Shown: one piece after another, positions 20,451 to 33,114 of the stretch
How the letters are laid out: every line of letters begins with the position of its first letter
Position numbering within the stretch: position 1 is the first letter of the stretch
Source: Corbicula japonica
Taxonomy: Eukaryota > Mollusca > Bivalvia > Venerida > Cyrenidae
DNA length: 64,000 bases
Reading direction: 5' to 3'
Assembly (NCBI GenBank): GCA_038501625.1
Contig: JAZAYU010000088.1
Location: 744,001 to 808,000, forward strand
Notes under the pieces: model-generated
What the model was told of the DNA's origin: nothing
Database searches by the model: none
What the model saw: the letters and a program-made list of their open reading frames with translations, nothing else
Translations under genes and position numbers: made by a program

Positions 20451-22854
20451 TGGATGATGAACCTGATGCGGCCTTAAGAAAAAAATAACTGTTAAGAAAA
20501 ACCAACCCTTCATACCAACTTGTCTTTTTCTTCAGCTCTGGATTTTTATGTTGAAAATATGAAAGAAAGTTCTTTAATTGTATTGGCCTTTCCTTGAAGT
20601 TTAGTTGCATCACAATTACTGTAGCACTCGCAGAAGAAAGACAGACCATTAAGGTTTTCGACTACAATGCATGGATCATAGATTCCAATCTCCTATAGCA
20701 AAAGTTTTGAACGGTAAGTTGTGTCAAAAGGTCTTGTGTAAACAGAAATAGAGCAGTGGCGTATTTTCAACAAAACAAAGGTATCGTGATTTTTTCGTCA
20801 TAGTTGGACAAAAAGTATTTTCTTTTCAAACCGAACAACACTTGTGTCATTCGTCTGTTACCTGTAATTTTGGAAGCTGATAAGCTCTTCTCGATCTAAG
20901 TAATTAATTGATAATTGGTGCGCGTCACGGGAAAATGTGCTTTGGAAATTCCTTGGAATCGCGTCATACGTCAGCTTTTATTATTTTGAAAAATACATTT
21001 ACATCAGCGGGCTAGCTGGACTCGCGACCAGGGGAAATACCTCAAAGATAAGAACGATTCGAAAAACGAAACGTAATGAATACTGGAAAATATTTTAGTA
21101 GCTTTTGACTGTAATAACATTTACATTTAATTCGATGAAGAGGCGTGAGCGATGAGCTCTGTTTTCATGAAGTGACATTTATGTTATTGTTGGTTTTTAA
21201 TAAGCCTATCTGTTGTTTTAGCGGTTAAAATCCGCCAAAGTTGCAAATCTGAAGTGCTAATCTGTAACCGGATGAAATCGGTTTAAGTCTGTTCATTTTG
21301 CTCCAGTGCAAACAGCAGGGGCCCTGTTAAACCTGGCATGGCCAGGATATTGGGTAATTGGTATTATGTCATTGCTTATGTAAAATGTGATCATGTACGT
21401 TTCAATTACGTTTATCGCACTCAATCAATAGTGTTTCTTTCAAATGAAGGTTCCTTCCTACATAACAACGCCTAGATTGGTACACCTGTTTTAACCTCTT
21501 TCATTGTAACTATTGACTTGTTTAATACACATCAACACTTAAAGACTGTATTGATGACTCGTCACTTAAAATCAATAGTCAATGTGCCGGTTTGCTGACA
21601 CTGAGCGTCAATCCCAGCGTACGTGACAGGTGGGACTACGGTGAACATACGAGGTTTTCATGGTGACTGGAGCGTAATATGGCCACCTGTCCCTTAGCTG
21701 ACAAAGGATGGGTCCCCGTTCGCTGACTTCTGTCTTTTGATAGGTCATGACCATTTGACATTAAACAAGGAGATATCTGCTATGATCATTGTCCTGAAAG
21801 TGACATTCTAGGCTAAAAATATTTTACGACTCGTGTTTTACGACTCACTATAGGCTTTTGAACATCGATGCATGACCGAAGCTAACAAAAATTTGTGTGT
21901 GTGGAGGACGGGGGAGGGAGGGGTTAACGCGCAAAACCAGCGCTACCTTCCCTGGTGTCCGTTGTGCCGTTGTGCAAACATTTTTTCCCGAACAAAATAC
22001 GCACTGCCCTTCCCACAGACTAGAAGCAACGATTCATGAGTAACACCATAATTTCCACTTTTCCAACCCTATTCCCCCCCCCCCCATCCTCCACCCCACA
22101 AAATTAAATATTGCTGGGCCGGGAGTTGGGGATGCGTAAAATGACTTGTTTCAGCACCAAATACGACTCCAATATACCAATAATATAATTGGCTTTCATG
22201 CTTGCGAGGTTTCTATTGGAAATTTCGACCAACAGGAACTGTTTTATATGGTAACGAGGCTCTGCTGTTACCCTCACCCACCCCTAACCAGTTTCCCGTT
22301 TAGGCGGATTCCCATCCAAGCAGAGTCTACTTAGGCCTGCTTATTCCGGATTTTATCCGAAATCTACGGTTTAAGGCACTTTTGATCTACGCAGGCAAAA
22401 TCTTAGGATTTTAAAACGCGAAATAACTAAATCATTCGGATGTATTAATTTCAGAGAATTATAGACCCTGGATATGGATATATGAATAACACAAATTAAA
22501 ATCGAATTCAGGTCATTGCACATTTAATTTTATTACAACCTATGTAGGTAGACATCGAATTTCCTGTTTAAAAAAAGATATAATGAGAACGTTGTCAGTG
22601 ACATGCTGCCTCGGGCACAACTTACACACAATAGCCAAGTGTCATACAATATAACTTCAACCGTGATACGATACAATGGAGTCAAAACACCTAAACAATT
22701 AAAATGATTCCAGCGACAAAAGTAACTTTTAAAAATCTTGCTAAGATTTGAAAGAAGTCTGCCTCCATTTTGTTCTCTATCAATGACAAACTATTCACTA
22801 GAAACTGTTAGAGAATTATGTTAGAATATCATTAATACTATTGACATGGAACTT
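20451..22854. other. Intergenic, no gene recognised
   Basis: Contains C-runs near 22075..22085 and a G-rich patch near 21905..21922. The sequence GACAGGTGG/CCACCTGTC near 21626 and 21681 forms a short inverted repeat. No frame above 105 codons exists and none resembles a known protein. Confidence 0.45.
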
Positions 22855-22894
<40 letters not shown>

Positions 22895-22935
22895 CGATCA
22901 TCATCATCATAATCATCATCATCATCATCATCTCC
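22855..22935. repeat. (ATC)n microsatellite
   Basis: About 27 trinucleotide units with a few interruptions. In the reverse frame it gives a poly-Asp string, which is an artefact. Confidence 0.97.
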
Positions 22936-24057
22936 TCCACCACAACAACAACCGTCATCACCGTTGTTAACAGCAGCAACAATCGTCGAAATCAAGAACA
23001 ACAAAAAAACAACAAATAACTTTAAAATAGTTTAATACAAAAATAATCTCGGGATTTTCAAATAACTAGTTTTGGCAGGCCTGAATACTCGTGCACACTA
23101 CATAATCGTTTCCCATTCTTAAGTGTTGTTATTGTTGTTTAAATTTTCAATCTTGGTTTATCTTAACTGGTCTTGCTCGTGGCAGTAAAAGCTCAATAAC
23201 CGATTTCTAAGGCTGGATTTATCCACTTAAAAGTAGTAACGATGCACTACGACTAGTTTACTGTGCGCGAGATAATCAATTCAATACTTTACTTGGTTAA
23301 ATAGCTCTCAAGTATCATGGTTATTGACCGGTGCAAAAACCAGTACACGACCGTCCTTTGTTAGGCAACCGTTCTCTGTTAGGTCTCATCTGGTAGCCTG
23401 ATTTCTGAATTCTTACGGTATTTTAAACCATCTGGTCACGATGTCACAAAAAACATTTTAAAGACTTTAAACAAACAAAACAGTTATTTTTTGAAATGTT
23501 AAGATATATGTAGAGAGTTAATTTATAAATTAATAAAAGTTTTAAAATTTATCCTACCAAATGATCATCAGTCCCTATTTCATAACGTTTACATGTATAA
23601 TTATGAACTTTCTAAGGACAAGCAGGAATCCAAACCTACCTAAGCTGTCTCGATTCCTGGAAAAATCAGTATATATAGGTCAGAGATAGACAATCCCAAA
23701 TAAAACAAGGATGGAGAGCGATAATAACAGTAGTTTTTTCAGAATGAACAGAATTCTTACAAGTTTTATATCAGGAGCGGTCACTGAGAGGGTTATAGAC
23801 CACTAATTAATGGCGATCCGGCGTATAACCAGTTTTGTGCAGAATATTAGTGAACATCAGAAAGTCACGATAAATGACATTAAAAAATGTTTCGCAAATA
23901 AAAAATGTATGATTTATGTAGTAAGTTGTAAACAATAATTATGAAATCGGATGATTGATTTTGAAATTTTCCGCATTTTAAAATAACAAGTATTAGGACA
24001 GGATGTAAACCAAGATTCCACGGAGACTGGGATAATAAATGTCGAAAATGTGTATTG
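22936..24057. other. Intergenic, nothing recognised
   Basis: Includes a CAA-rich tail of the preceding microsatellite (22938..23015). No gene supported. Confidence 0.5.
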
Positions 24058-24244
24058 CAAGGTGGGATGGAAGATTTCCAGAAAGGGGGTTCGTTTGGGA
24101 CACCCTAATGGCATTTACATGATAATATTAAACTTAAAGGCCAAACGCCCCCACCCCACATGAAAACTAAATATTGCTGCCTAAAAAGGGAGTTAGATCA
24201 ACCCCATTTAATCATTTAGTATAACCACTCCGGATCCGCCCCTG
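24058..24244 (+). repeat. Family C repeat
   Basis: AAGATTTCCAGAAAGGGGG, ATTTACATGATAATATT, AATATTGCTGCCTAAAAAGG and the end TCCGGATCCGCCCCTG follow the family order. Confidence 0.75.
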
Positions 24245-24631
24245 CTTTGGTAATGCAACCACAACGAAAAACCATTTGCAACTACAAATTTCAATGTTCA
24301 CATTTGGAAAATCATTGATACATTTTGATATTGATACATTTACGCATTTAACAACAAATTTGTTTTGTTATGAAATACCATAACTGCCATAAATGCTTAC
24401 TGTTGGAAATCACAAATTAAAGTGTCAGTTCAAATAAGTCTAACAAAGTTGCCATGGTCACCATAGATTTGACATACCTAACGACTTGACAATTTTACAA
24501 CCTCTTAATTGAGATTAAGATACTGCGTCTTTGTTACATTGTCTGTCTGGATTTTTTTATCTATATGATCGACCTCTGATAATTATTAACGTACCGGAAA
24601 GTTTTAGAAAACGGGTTTGACTGCATAACAA
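24245..24631. other. Intergenic; one RFX-like palindrome
   Basis: GTTGCCATGGTCACC at 24449..24463 resembles an X-box (RFX) palindrome; a similar GTTGCCATGGTTACC lies at 2493..2507. No adjacent gene is visible, so function is speculative. Confidence 0.3.
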
Positions 24632-24785
24632 CAGGGTCAGATGCAAGATTTCTAGAAAAGGGGGTTCGTTTGAAGCAGTATTTGGTTAATTTCATTTTCT
24701 GGCAAAAAATCCCCATGAAAATTAAAAATTGCTGCCAAACAATGGTGATTCAAGTAACACCACTGCCACCTTGGATTCGCCCCTG
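24632..24785 (+). repeat. Family C repeat
   Basis: CAGGGTCAGATGCAAGATTT at the left end and TTGGATTCGCCCCTG at the right, with TTGCTGCCAAACAATGG between. Confidence 0.8.
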
Positions 24786-25194
24786 AAATAGATCTAACCA
24801 ATGCAGTAAAGGCTTTGCCAAGGGCGTCTTCTCTTTAAAAGCACCGTATAACTGACACCACCACCCACGCAGCCATCATGATCACAAAACACTTCCTTAC
24901 CATTCCTTTCATTGTGCGACGAATTAGCTATAAGTAAAAAGAAGGAATCTTTTCTCTACTACCATATTATTATATTTTTTTTGTTGCTTTCGATATCAAA
25001 AATGTGTGGGTCTCTTGTTTCATAAAATGTATCAGCTTTATAAAGAGGCTTTCGATTTTGTTTTTGGTTTGTGCGAATATGGTCTGTTTTAACTTGAAGT
25101 GGTTAACCACCGTGTCCCTATTACATGTAAAGAAAACGCGTGATTTTGTATGGGTGGTCTCGTGTGATTTAAAGCATAATTACATTTTGATCAC

Positions 25195-25850
25195 AACCCA
25201 CACAGACAACACCATCACCACAGTAATATCTACTCGCCACTCCTATACTAAGCAGCCAACACCATCAACAAACAACCACTTACTAAGGTGCGAGTACCAA
25301 CACCGACACACCACAAATCCCATCCACTATATTAGCATTCACCGCCAACGCCACACAACCCACTTATCTAACCACAATCAAATTGTTGTTGTTATTTCCA
25401 AGTTTTATGTCCACCTCTTTCGAGGACATTATGGTGTGGAAGACCCCGGGTGCCTCTTCGGAAAATTTTAAGACTCGAGCGGGCAGCTCGGTAGAACTAC
25501 CGATGTTCCGCAAGCTAGTTGGTTAGCTTCCTCGCAAGAAAGATCTTGACCGTGGTAGGTCTCGAACTCACAGCGTTGAATGAAGGGCAAGTGATTCTCA
25601 GTAGGAAACATTAACCACTTGGCCACGGACGCCCCATGCCATAACCATGCAACCACCAACATCATTATATAACCAAATAGCACACCACTACCCATCCACT
25701 ACCCAATGAGCTACCACAATCACTACACAATCCATCCACTACTCTATCACCGCAAGCCCTCAGCCACAATCTACACCACTATCATCACTCTCCACCCCCA
25801 CCCCTCTACCTAACCTTCACCACGCCCTACTGTCATTTTCTCCAAAGATC
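25195..25850. repeat. Degenerate ACC/CAC-rich simple-sequence region split by a SINE
   Basis: Long imperfect runs of CACC, ACAACC and ATCCACTA words occupy 25195..25380 and 25640..25850. The SINE at 25382..25636 lies between the two parts, as if inserted into this tract. A 155-codon frame across the left part is low-complexity and unlikely to be coding. Confidence 0.6.
25382..25636 (-). mobile_element. tRNA-derived SINE
   Basis: Read on the minus strand, the element starts GGGGCGTCCGTGGCCAAGTG, a tRNA-like 5' end with box A (TGGCCAAGTGG). Box B (GAGTTCGAGACC) follows about 55 bases later. A ~170-bp unrelated body then ends in AACAACAACA. This is the standard tRNA-head/body/simple-tail SINE architecture. 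The head resembles a serine-type tRNA. RNA polymerase III would transcribe it, with mobilisation by a partner LINE. Confidence 0.8.
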
Positions 25851-26261
25851 ATTAACCCTGTCTTGTTGTTGATAATAACTGACCTTCCATATGATCTGAA
25901 TTATCAATATTTGTGACAAGTACATCGAACAACAAGTTGTTTATCTAAGCCGCAGTTCTGTGATATAAGGAACGACCAGTATCGACAAATGTGTCAGATT
26001 GAATCTGATAGATCAGCCGCAATCAGGGGAGACAACAACATCAATTACAACAACCACTATAACAAACTGAGTTGATGATAAGGATAAAGCAGACAATATG
26101 TTTAACCAAAATACTTATATCAAGTATCATAAGTATTAGTAAGTCAAACATAACAGTTCCTAAAATTCGACTAACTTTTTATACTTGCAAATCTTGTATT
26201 TGTTTGTATTTGTTGTCGTAGATTTTGTCTAAATGAATTACCTTCTTAAAATAAAGAGATC

Positions 26262-26265
<4 letters not shown>

Positions 26266-26324
<59 letters not shown>

Positions 26325-26325
26325 C
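26266..26325. repeat. (ATT)n microsatellite
   Basis: About 19 uninterrupted ATT units. Confidence 0.97.
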
Positions 26326-26364
26326 TTCGCAAATTGAAAAGATAACATGGTTTCATTAACCCTG

Positions 26365-26565
26365 ATCCCATGTGAGACCAGTATAGACCGAGATCAGCTT
26401 GCAGATCCGTGCAATCTGATCAGGAGCTACATGTTTCGATATTATAACATGTTCGTTTACATTATTTCCGACAAAAACACTATCAGTGTAGATCCTGATC
26501 AGACTGCATGAAAGTGATCGCCAATGGGATATATGCCATCCAATGTTTCACATGTGGTTAATACT
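26365..26565. repeat. Family G repeat
   Basis: GACCGAGATCAGCTTGCAGA and CTGATCAGGAGCTACATG form the first pair; CAGTGTAGATCCTGATCAGA marks the second block. Confidence 0.55.
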
Positions 26566-28100
26566 AGCTGTAATACTATAAAATTCCTATCAATGACTGA
26601 ATAGAGAATTTTGCACTAATTTTGAAATAATAAGTAGACTCTACCTTTTAGGAACATTTGTGAGTGAAATGACAGTTTTGGTAACGCTGGCTCATAATAA
26701 ATTCACTCGTACCTTGAAATTGCAAGATTACTACATCATACTAGTATTTTCTTTGTTTACATGTCCCCTACAGTTTTAATTATAAGTCATGTTATTTGAA
26801 AGTATTTAATATTTTCATTCCGATAACGTGACCAGGAACCTTTAATGCCAAGTTCCTGCGATGTCACGTCATTCCTCGTTAACAAGTGCCAAAATTAAAC
26901 AGACTGTTACATGTTACTCATGTCCGGTCTTGAATCTGGATCGCCGTCTACAAAAATGGCAACATTAGAGATTTTATCTGCAACCATACAGTCAACTGCG
27001 GAAGTCGATACGGACAGGCAACGAACACAGAGTGAGTTGCACCGACTTAACAATTGGCCCCAAGATTATAAAACTGAGAATGGTAACCAGTCTCTCAAGA
27101 TCTCAAGCATCTGATTGGATGACATGTCAATCTGCTTGCTTACAGAAGGTCGGTGTTTCTACCCAGGTTCCCGACAGCTTCACATTATGCACGACTATTT
27201 CGTGCGGGCATTGATTCGCACATCATTATGCTTGGCAAATTTTCGCGGAAGGATTGAATTCTAGAACTTGCAACTGCGCGAACTAGGCAAACATTAAACC
27301 AACGCAAAAATGTCCTTTTGTTTCATATTATTCGAATCTAGGCTCATCTATGAACAATGTTCTTGACGAGTTTGGGAACAGTTATTCGAAATTTCGTATA
27401 ACTGAGAGCGATCTTTGAAATGGTCACTAGTTATGTGCATGTATAGACGGGTTAACTTGTTTATTACATACGTACAAGCATGACTAGTTTTGTCTGAAAA
27501 CCAGAACACGTAATCTCTAGCGTACGCTAGTTTTAAAGATATTCTATTTTATCTAGTTGTATTTAGACTTCCTTTTCCCCCTATTTAATCTGCGTAGGCA
27601 AAGTTTTTGTCTTTACTTTTTGTCCTTGAAACTTTAATGGTAGGCCTAATTAACTTTGTTAAGGCGGTTAGTACGAACTTAGTTGCATCGGAACTTAAAG
27701 GTGATACGTTCACGTAAAAGGACGAAAATATTAAGTATTTTCAAATATCAAAAATTTAAATATAAATTGTATTAGACTTATCTTGTAAACGAATTAAACG
27801 TGTCGTAATATTGAATATATTTAAAGCCAAAGAAAGTTGTTTTAGCGTTACTAACCCAGGAAATTCAAACATAACAGTTCCTAAAATGTACAAATTAGTG
27901 ATTAGAAAAATATTTCGGTGAAATTCGCCGTTATCAGTTATTTATAGGCAGTATAGTACAATTAACATATTAAACACATCTGAGACATTGAAGTATTCCA
28001 CCCTGATCTGTGAATAGGCAGCTTTAATGTTTAAACTAAGAAAATTACCAATAAGTCAAGTGCACCCAATGTTTGGCCTAAAAGAGGGTGACTTGCAGTT
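26566..28100. other. Intergenic with a half-copy of family H
   Basis: No gene is supported. The 23-bp word TCAAACATAACAGTTCC + TAAAAT occurs at about 26145 and again at about 27867, an isolated direct repeat. Confidence 0.45.
27057..27119. repeat. Family H hairpin MITE, left half only
   Basis: GGCCCCAAGATTATAAAACT through ATCTCAAGCATCTGATTGGA, then the match stops before the palindrome centre. Confidence 0.7.
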
Positions 28101-28105
28101 GTTCG

Positions 28106-28270
28106 CAGGAGCGGATTCAGAGGGGTTCAATGGTATTGCTCGAGCCCCTTTTTGAGCAGCTGTATTTCATTTTCATGGTTATTTAGGCCAGAAAGTTTGA
28201 AATTATCATGTAACTACCATAAGACCGACCTAAACGAACCGCATTTCTGGAAATCGTGCATCCGATCCTG
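28106..28270 (-). mobile_element. Family C repeat with a 5-bp flanking duplication
   Basis: Starts CAGGAGCGGATTCAGAGG and ends TGCATCCGATCCTG. It is flanked exactly by GTTCG at 28101..28105 and 28271..28275. Terminal inverted repeats of about 11 bp and no coding capacity indicate a MITE-like element. The 165-bp length is near the family norm. Confidence 0.75.
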
Positions 28271-28794
28271 GTTCGAAATGTTTAAAGTTAAGTTTTGAAA
28301 CACTGGTAACCTAATTTAAACTGAATAAAGAAAAAATAGCTGGATATAAAGGTTCTTTTCCAAATGTTTCATTTGTGACGTAACGGAATTACTACGGTTA
28401 TTTTTTTAAGTGCATGCTTTATAGTGTAATTGGAACTTAATGAACATTTTTAGCAAACAAGTTTTATTTTGGCGTTTCATGATGTGGTCAAAGTTTTTGT
28501 TAAGAGGCTTATTCAAACTAAGTTTGCTATTACCCGATTAAAGTTGATAGGCGTTCGCTTTTTGTGTTTGATTTTTACATTAGTTGCAGTTTAAAGTATG
28601 GAATTTCGAATTGTGCCACATGTTTCAAGATGAAATTAAAATTGAAACGATGTGATCTTGTTTTCAAGCTAACTGCACCATCCAGTCACGTTCGACATTC
28701 TATAATTAGAAATCGATATAGCATGTGTTATGGGCCAATCGTGCTATGTCGATTCTAATTATAGAAAAAATACTAAACTAGGTCATACCTCGAA
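28271..28794. other. Intergenic, nothing recognised
   Basis: Short frames only. Confidence 0.5.
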
Positions 28795-28965
28795 TATTTT
28801 GAACAGAGAACCGATCATAAACTCGGTGCCTCATACTCCAGGGATCGATGGTTCGAGTCCATCCCCTACTCCAACTTAAATTTACTAGCAGTCTTTCGGA
28901 TGAGCCTTCAAATCGAGGTCAAGTGTTGCGCTGCTACACACTTAGCTCTTTAAAGAAGCAGGGAC
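28795..28965 (+). mobile_element. tRNA-derived SINE, diverged
   Basis: A perfect box B (GGTTCGAGTCC, inside GATGGTTCGAGTCCATC at about 28846) sits in a tRNA-like arm. It is followed by a body with GTCTTTCGGATGAG and AATCGAGGTCAAGTG, similar to a body I recall as conserved in many mollusc SINEs. Box A is degraded and the left boundary is uncertain. It is not a functional tRNA gene because no acceptor stem pairs. Confidence 0.65.
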
Positions 28966-30429
28966 GTTTCGTTGATGCTGATTAAATAAATACTCGTATA
29001 AAATTTTGTAGTCATAACTATTTACAAAACATATTTCAGTAAAAGTGGTAGTTTTTTTAATTAAATAATTATTGAACAAGAGCAAAATGGGATTTGAAGC
29101 AATACTAATATGCAAACTCAAAATGGGACTTCGATCTAAATTGTACTGTTTACTTAAATTCAAATATTTAGTTGCGCTCAAGCCGGGGCTAGGCGGCGTG
29201 GGCAGTAGGCCATATATGCATTCATTACTACCAATGAACAGGGTCAATCAAACCGAGCCAGCAGTATTTTCATATTTGTCGTATTCGGTTGCTTTCAAAG
29301 TTCCCTTTTCTTTCTTTTTTCTTTAAATCTGATACTAATATTTTCTGAAAATGGGTCAGCTTTGCCTTGGCAGGCGCGTTTCTCTAGAATTCTAGGTAGT
29401 TCCATAATTATTATATTATGATCCACAACTTGCGTGCTTTGTGAAAATTTTAGTTTTCCAGAAGTTTTTAGACAAATTGCGATTTTTTTAGAAAACTATA
29501 TATTGTATTTGGATACTCGGAAATCTAGAAGCTTAGGTAGGTCTAGACTCCTGGTATACTGTACAACGAAAATTTGTATGATACCGCTAAAAAAGATTTT
29601 AAAATGTTTACTCGCCCGATATACATGTACAGTCAAACCTGTATCTACCCAGGGGAATACCCAAAAGTGGTCTTTAAATGCAAGTGGTGTTTGTTTAAAG
29701 ATAAATTTATTCTTTCAATTAGTCAGTGGGCCAAATAAAGTCTGTTCTTTATCCACAGGTAGTCTTTAGTACAGCAACTGTAGGTCGATGTAGCATTGCG
29801 AATCAATGCTCCAACGCAGGTGTAAATCTGGTAAACATTGTGGTAATACGCGCGGTTTGTATTATATCACAATTATCAACCCCACTGAAAAAAACAGCGT
29901 GAATAACTATATTTTTTTTAAACATATAACTATAATTCACAAAAACCTTCAAAATGAGATATCATTGGCACACGCGATCTGCTGCCAAGGACGTTTATAA
30001 TTGGACGTATATTATGTAACTTATCTTCCCGATTTTAACTGAATGACAGTCGATCTATTCCGCAGTAAATGTATACTTTTTGCACAGACAGTAAATAACT
30101 GGGGGCTTATCCAATGAAATTTCTCTTGTAGTCTACTTTCAAGATTATATTTGGATTAACTTCCTGAATTGTTTTCAAGTATTTCGTTTATCTATTGTTA
30201 AGAATTTTAAAAGGAAGTAACTGGTGACCGATATACTAAGATTAACGAAACTCGGTAAATCACTGACATAGACTTTTTTACTTTTTTACACAGGATTCCC
30301 TATTGATGATGTTGAATGATAAAATTTCCAACGCACAAGATTTGACTGTTAGTTTTAAACGACAGTGTCCCTAGAGTGTATGCGTACTTGAAGCAATACT
30401 GCTGGCTGCACCCCACCACGGTCATTTAA
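28966..30429. other. Intergenic, nothing recognised
   Basis: Several open frames of 60-111 codons (for example 29434..29769) lack any family motif and are best regarded as chance in AT-rich DNA. Confidence 0.45.
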
Positions 30430-30560
30430 CCCTTTCCTTCATAGATACACCTTTACTGCTTGGGCGAACAGTTTAGATCCAGATCAGCCGGATGTGCCGG
30501 CTGATCTGGATCTACACAGGTCGCACATGCGTAAAAATGCGTATATATGGAAGAAAGGGT
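30430..30560. repeat. Family G repeat, compact form
   Basis: CGAACAGTTTAGATCCAGAT + CAGCCGGATGTGCCGGCTGA is a near-perfect palindrome. It is bounded by the family borders AACCCTTTCCTTCATAGATA and GGAAGAAAGGGTCAA. Confidence 0.75.
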
Positions 30561-30955
30561 CAATCGAAAGACCCTGATTCCACGACTGTTTACCTCGGTA
30601 AATATTTCCTACAAGTCGCATCCTACGATTGTATGGTTCGGTGAATTCGGACTGCAAGCTGCACGACAGGACGATGTATTTGGCAGGGCAGACCATTTTT
30701 TTTTAACTTTTAAACAAGCCAATCAGAAGCTATGAAAATTCAAATTCCTCGGCGATTTACAACAATAGAATTCGGATCCTTTCTACTTTCTATTTTACAT
30801 TGAACAAATATTTTCAGTTGAAACATATTTTTTGAATTCGCCATACGTAGAGCTAGAAACAAAACACGGGACGACAATAAAATCACCATTGGCCCATAAA
30901 TATTTAACGCCGTTGCTGCCTCACGATAATGGCCCTAAAATGTACTGTAAAATTA

Positions 30956-31034
30956 AAACACACACACACAAACGCACGCACGCACGCACGCGCACGCACG
31001 CACACACACACACACGCACGCACGCACACCACGC

Positions 31035-31070
<36 letters not shown>
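30956..31070. repeat. (CA)n/(CGCA)n microsatellite
   Basis: Alternating CA and CGCACGCA units, about 115 bp. Such purine-pyrimidine alternation can adopt Z-DNA. Frames through it on either strand are artefacts. Confidence 0.97.
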
Positions 31071-31073
<3 letters not shown>

Positions 31074-32119
31074 TCTGGGTGATATATAGGATAAATGAAT
31101 CATAATTATAATATTTTGATTTTGCGGACATGTTTGGTCTGTTGTTACTCCCAGATTTTAGTATAATGAATGATTAGGGTTTCACGATGGTCAGTTTTTC
31201 TGGCACGTGCCTTATTTTTATAAATATGTGGCGTTATGGTAGAATATACGGTTTCGGATATATGTTGAAGTTTATTTATTTTGACTAGCCTAGTAGAACT
31301 AGAAAGTGTAAAGCACTACAGACATTTTTTATTTGTAGTGGGACCGACATTTCAGATAAAACAAGAAGCATTTTCATGCAATTTTGACATATTCCATTAA
31401 TTTTGAATCCTTACTTGGGCGGCTGTTGTGACATTCACTAAAATCTCGGATCATCCAAGGAATCAACACCCACTCTGCCAGCGAACCACCCCCTTTCTTA
31501 CTAAGTATTGAAGTACACAACCTAGTTGATAGGTTTTTACCGGTAGAGGACTTTTGCGTGCAATACCCTGATTGCCTTGTAAAAGTATGACATCATTAGT
31601 TAAAATAGTGGTTGATAACAGATATCATTATATACTGATTTGATGCCAAAAATACAATCAGCGTACCGCCAAGCCTATTCATAACGAACTTCCACAATCT
31701 TAAGTTGGGAGATTTTTAACTTGGTTGTGCAACCAGGCTAGCTTTACATTGATGCGTAATTAAATATCTATGGCACCATATTTAAAGCTCATAAAATAAA
31801 GCGATAATGTCGGATTGTCAGATCTTAAAGTTCCAGTACAAACATTAACAATATTTTTTTTAATTTAAGTATTTGTTGAAATCAGAATAAGCTGAAAATG
31901 GATATGTCAACGTACTTTTAGACAATACTCTTATTTCTACTTTACGCAAGTTCTCTCCTTGTTTGATTATTTGAAATTACTGCTGAGTGTTGTTATGACT
32001 GAACGTCTTTTGAAAAAGTCTATATAAAGACAACATCTGTAGAAATCTATCGGTACACGAATGTTGATGTAAGTAAACTTAAAATAGAGAGAACAACATT
32101 TTAATAGGTATGAAATTTA
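31071..32119. other. Intergenic, nothing recognised
   Basis: No supported frame or repeat. Confidence 0.5.
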
Positions 32120-32122
32120 CTG

Positions 32123-32268
32123 TGCCCAAGGTTATAAAACCTATCATGGAAACCAGTCTCAAATCTCAAGCATCTGATTGGCTGAAATGGCGACCAGTCG
32201 CCATTTCAGCCAATCACATGCTTGAGATTTGAGACTGGTTTCCAATCTCAGCTTTATAACTTTCAGAC
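32123..32268. mobile_element. Family H hairpin MITE, copy 6
   Basis: Starts TGCCCAAGGTTATAAAACC and ends AACTTTCAGAC. It is flanked by CTG on the left and CAG on the right, one mismatch from a 3-bp duplication. The central arms are almost perfect. Confidence 0.83.
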
Positions 32269-32830
32269 CAGGAATAGAGAACTTTTCCAATTATGATGTC
32301 ACTGTTTCTTCTGAGACAACAATCATAAAGATGAAAGCTATAATAAAAGTACGTGTTATTTGTAGACAAAGTACCTTTCTTGGAAGAACTTATACAGAAC
32401 GTGACTTCCAGTTGCTCATAAAAAGCACTTGTGGTTTTGTTTATAAAACTCACTTGCGGACATAGACGTGTTAGCACCCGGCACGCGTTTCCTTTCCTTT
32501 TCTCTTTGTTGGGTTTAAATGTTAATGTATCAAAGAAAAAACTGAATATTAAAAGTAAGAATAAAATTGGCTGGCTGCTCTTTTGTGAAAGATCTCAGAC
32601 GTTCATAAACTCACCTAAAAGATGTGTTTGCTAGTTTTTTTTCGAGGGGTCGTTCATTCTAAGTGGCTGTTAAAGTGCTCTAATCCGCACCGGTCTCTAA
32701 AAGTGTAAATATTTTTTAATATATAAGGAATAATATGCAAGTATTTTGTACTACGTGAATTTCAAAGCAATACTGGATATCTATGTGAACACTTCACTTT
32801 GAATGATGAATTTGTGATACAAGTAATAAA
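32269..32830. other. Intergenic, nothing recognised
   Basis: Overlapping short frames on both strands without motifs. Confidence 0.45.
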
Positions 32831-32912
32831 ATACCACCTTTCCTTTAACTTAATACCACCATTCCTTTAACTTAATACCACCATTCCTATAACTTGTGGT
32901 TTTTTGTTTGTT

Positions 32913-32952
<40 letters not shown>

Positions 32953-32960
32953 GGGTGAGC
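32831..32960. repeat. 25-bp tandem repeat (x3) followed by a T-run and a ~30-base G-run
   Basis: The unit AATACCACC(T/A)TTCCTTTAACTT occurs three times (32831..32895). After a short gap, T12 is followed directly by about 30 consecutive G. The G-run could form G-quadruplex structure and is prone to assembly error in length. Confidence 0.9.
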
Positions 32961-33114
32961 AACGTTTTTCTTGGACGTCCAAACGACACCAGTTGATGTC
33001 ATAATAATGTAACGACACGTGCCTGTAGACTGGGACAGTTCACGAAACTACTTTGCACATTTAACTTTCGTAATAAACTTTTTTTTCTGATATCAGCGGA
33101 GGAATGGACATTTT

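Noticed and set aside
22816..23004. Poly-Asp frame
   Set aside because: Microsatellite artefact of (ATC)n.
25004..25471. 155-codon frame rich in Thr and His
   Set aside because: It translates a degenerate CAC/ACC simple-sequence tract and ends in a SINE.
25468..25695. 75-codon minus-strand frame
   Set aside because: It is the translation of the tRNA-derived SINE.
28840..28865. Functional tRNA gene
   Set aside because: Box B is good, but there is no pairing acceptor stem or anticodon arm and the sequence continues into a SINE body.
30832..31131. His/Thr- and Cys/Val-repeat frames on both strands
   Set aside because: Artefacts of the (CA)n tract.
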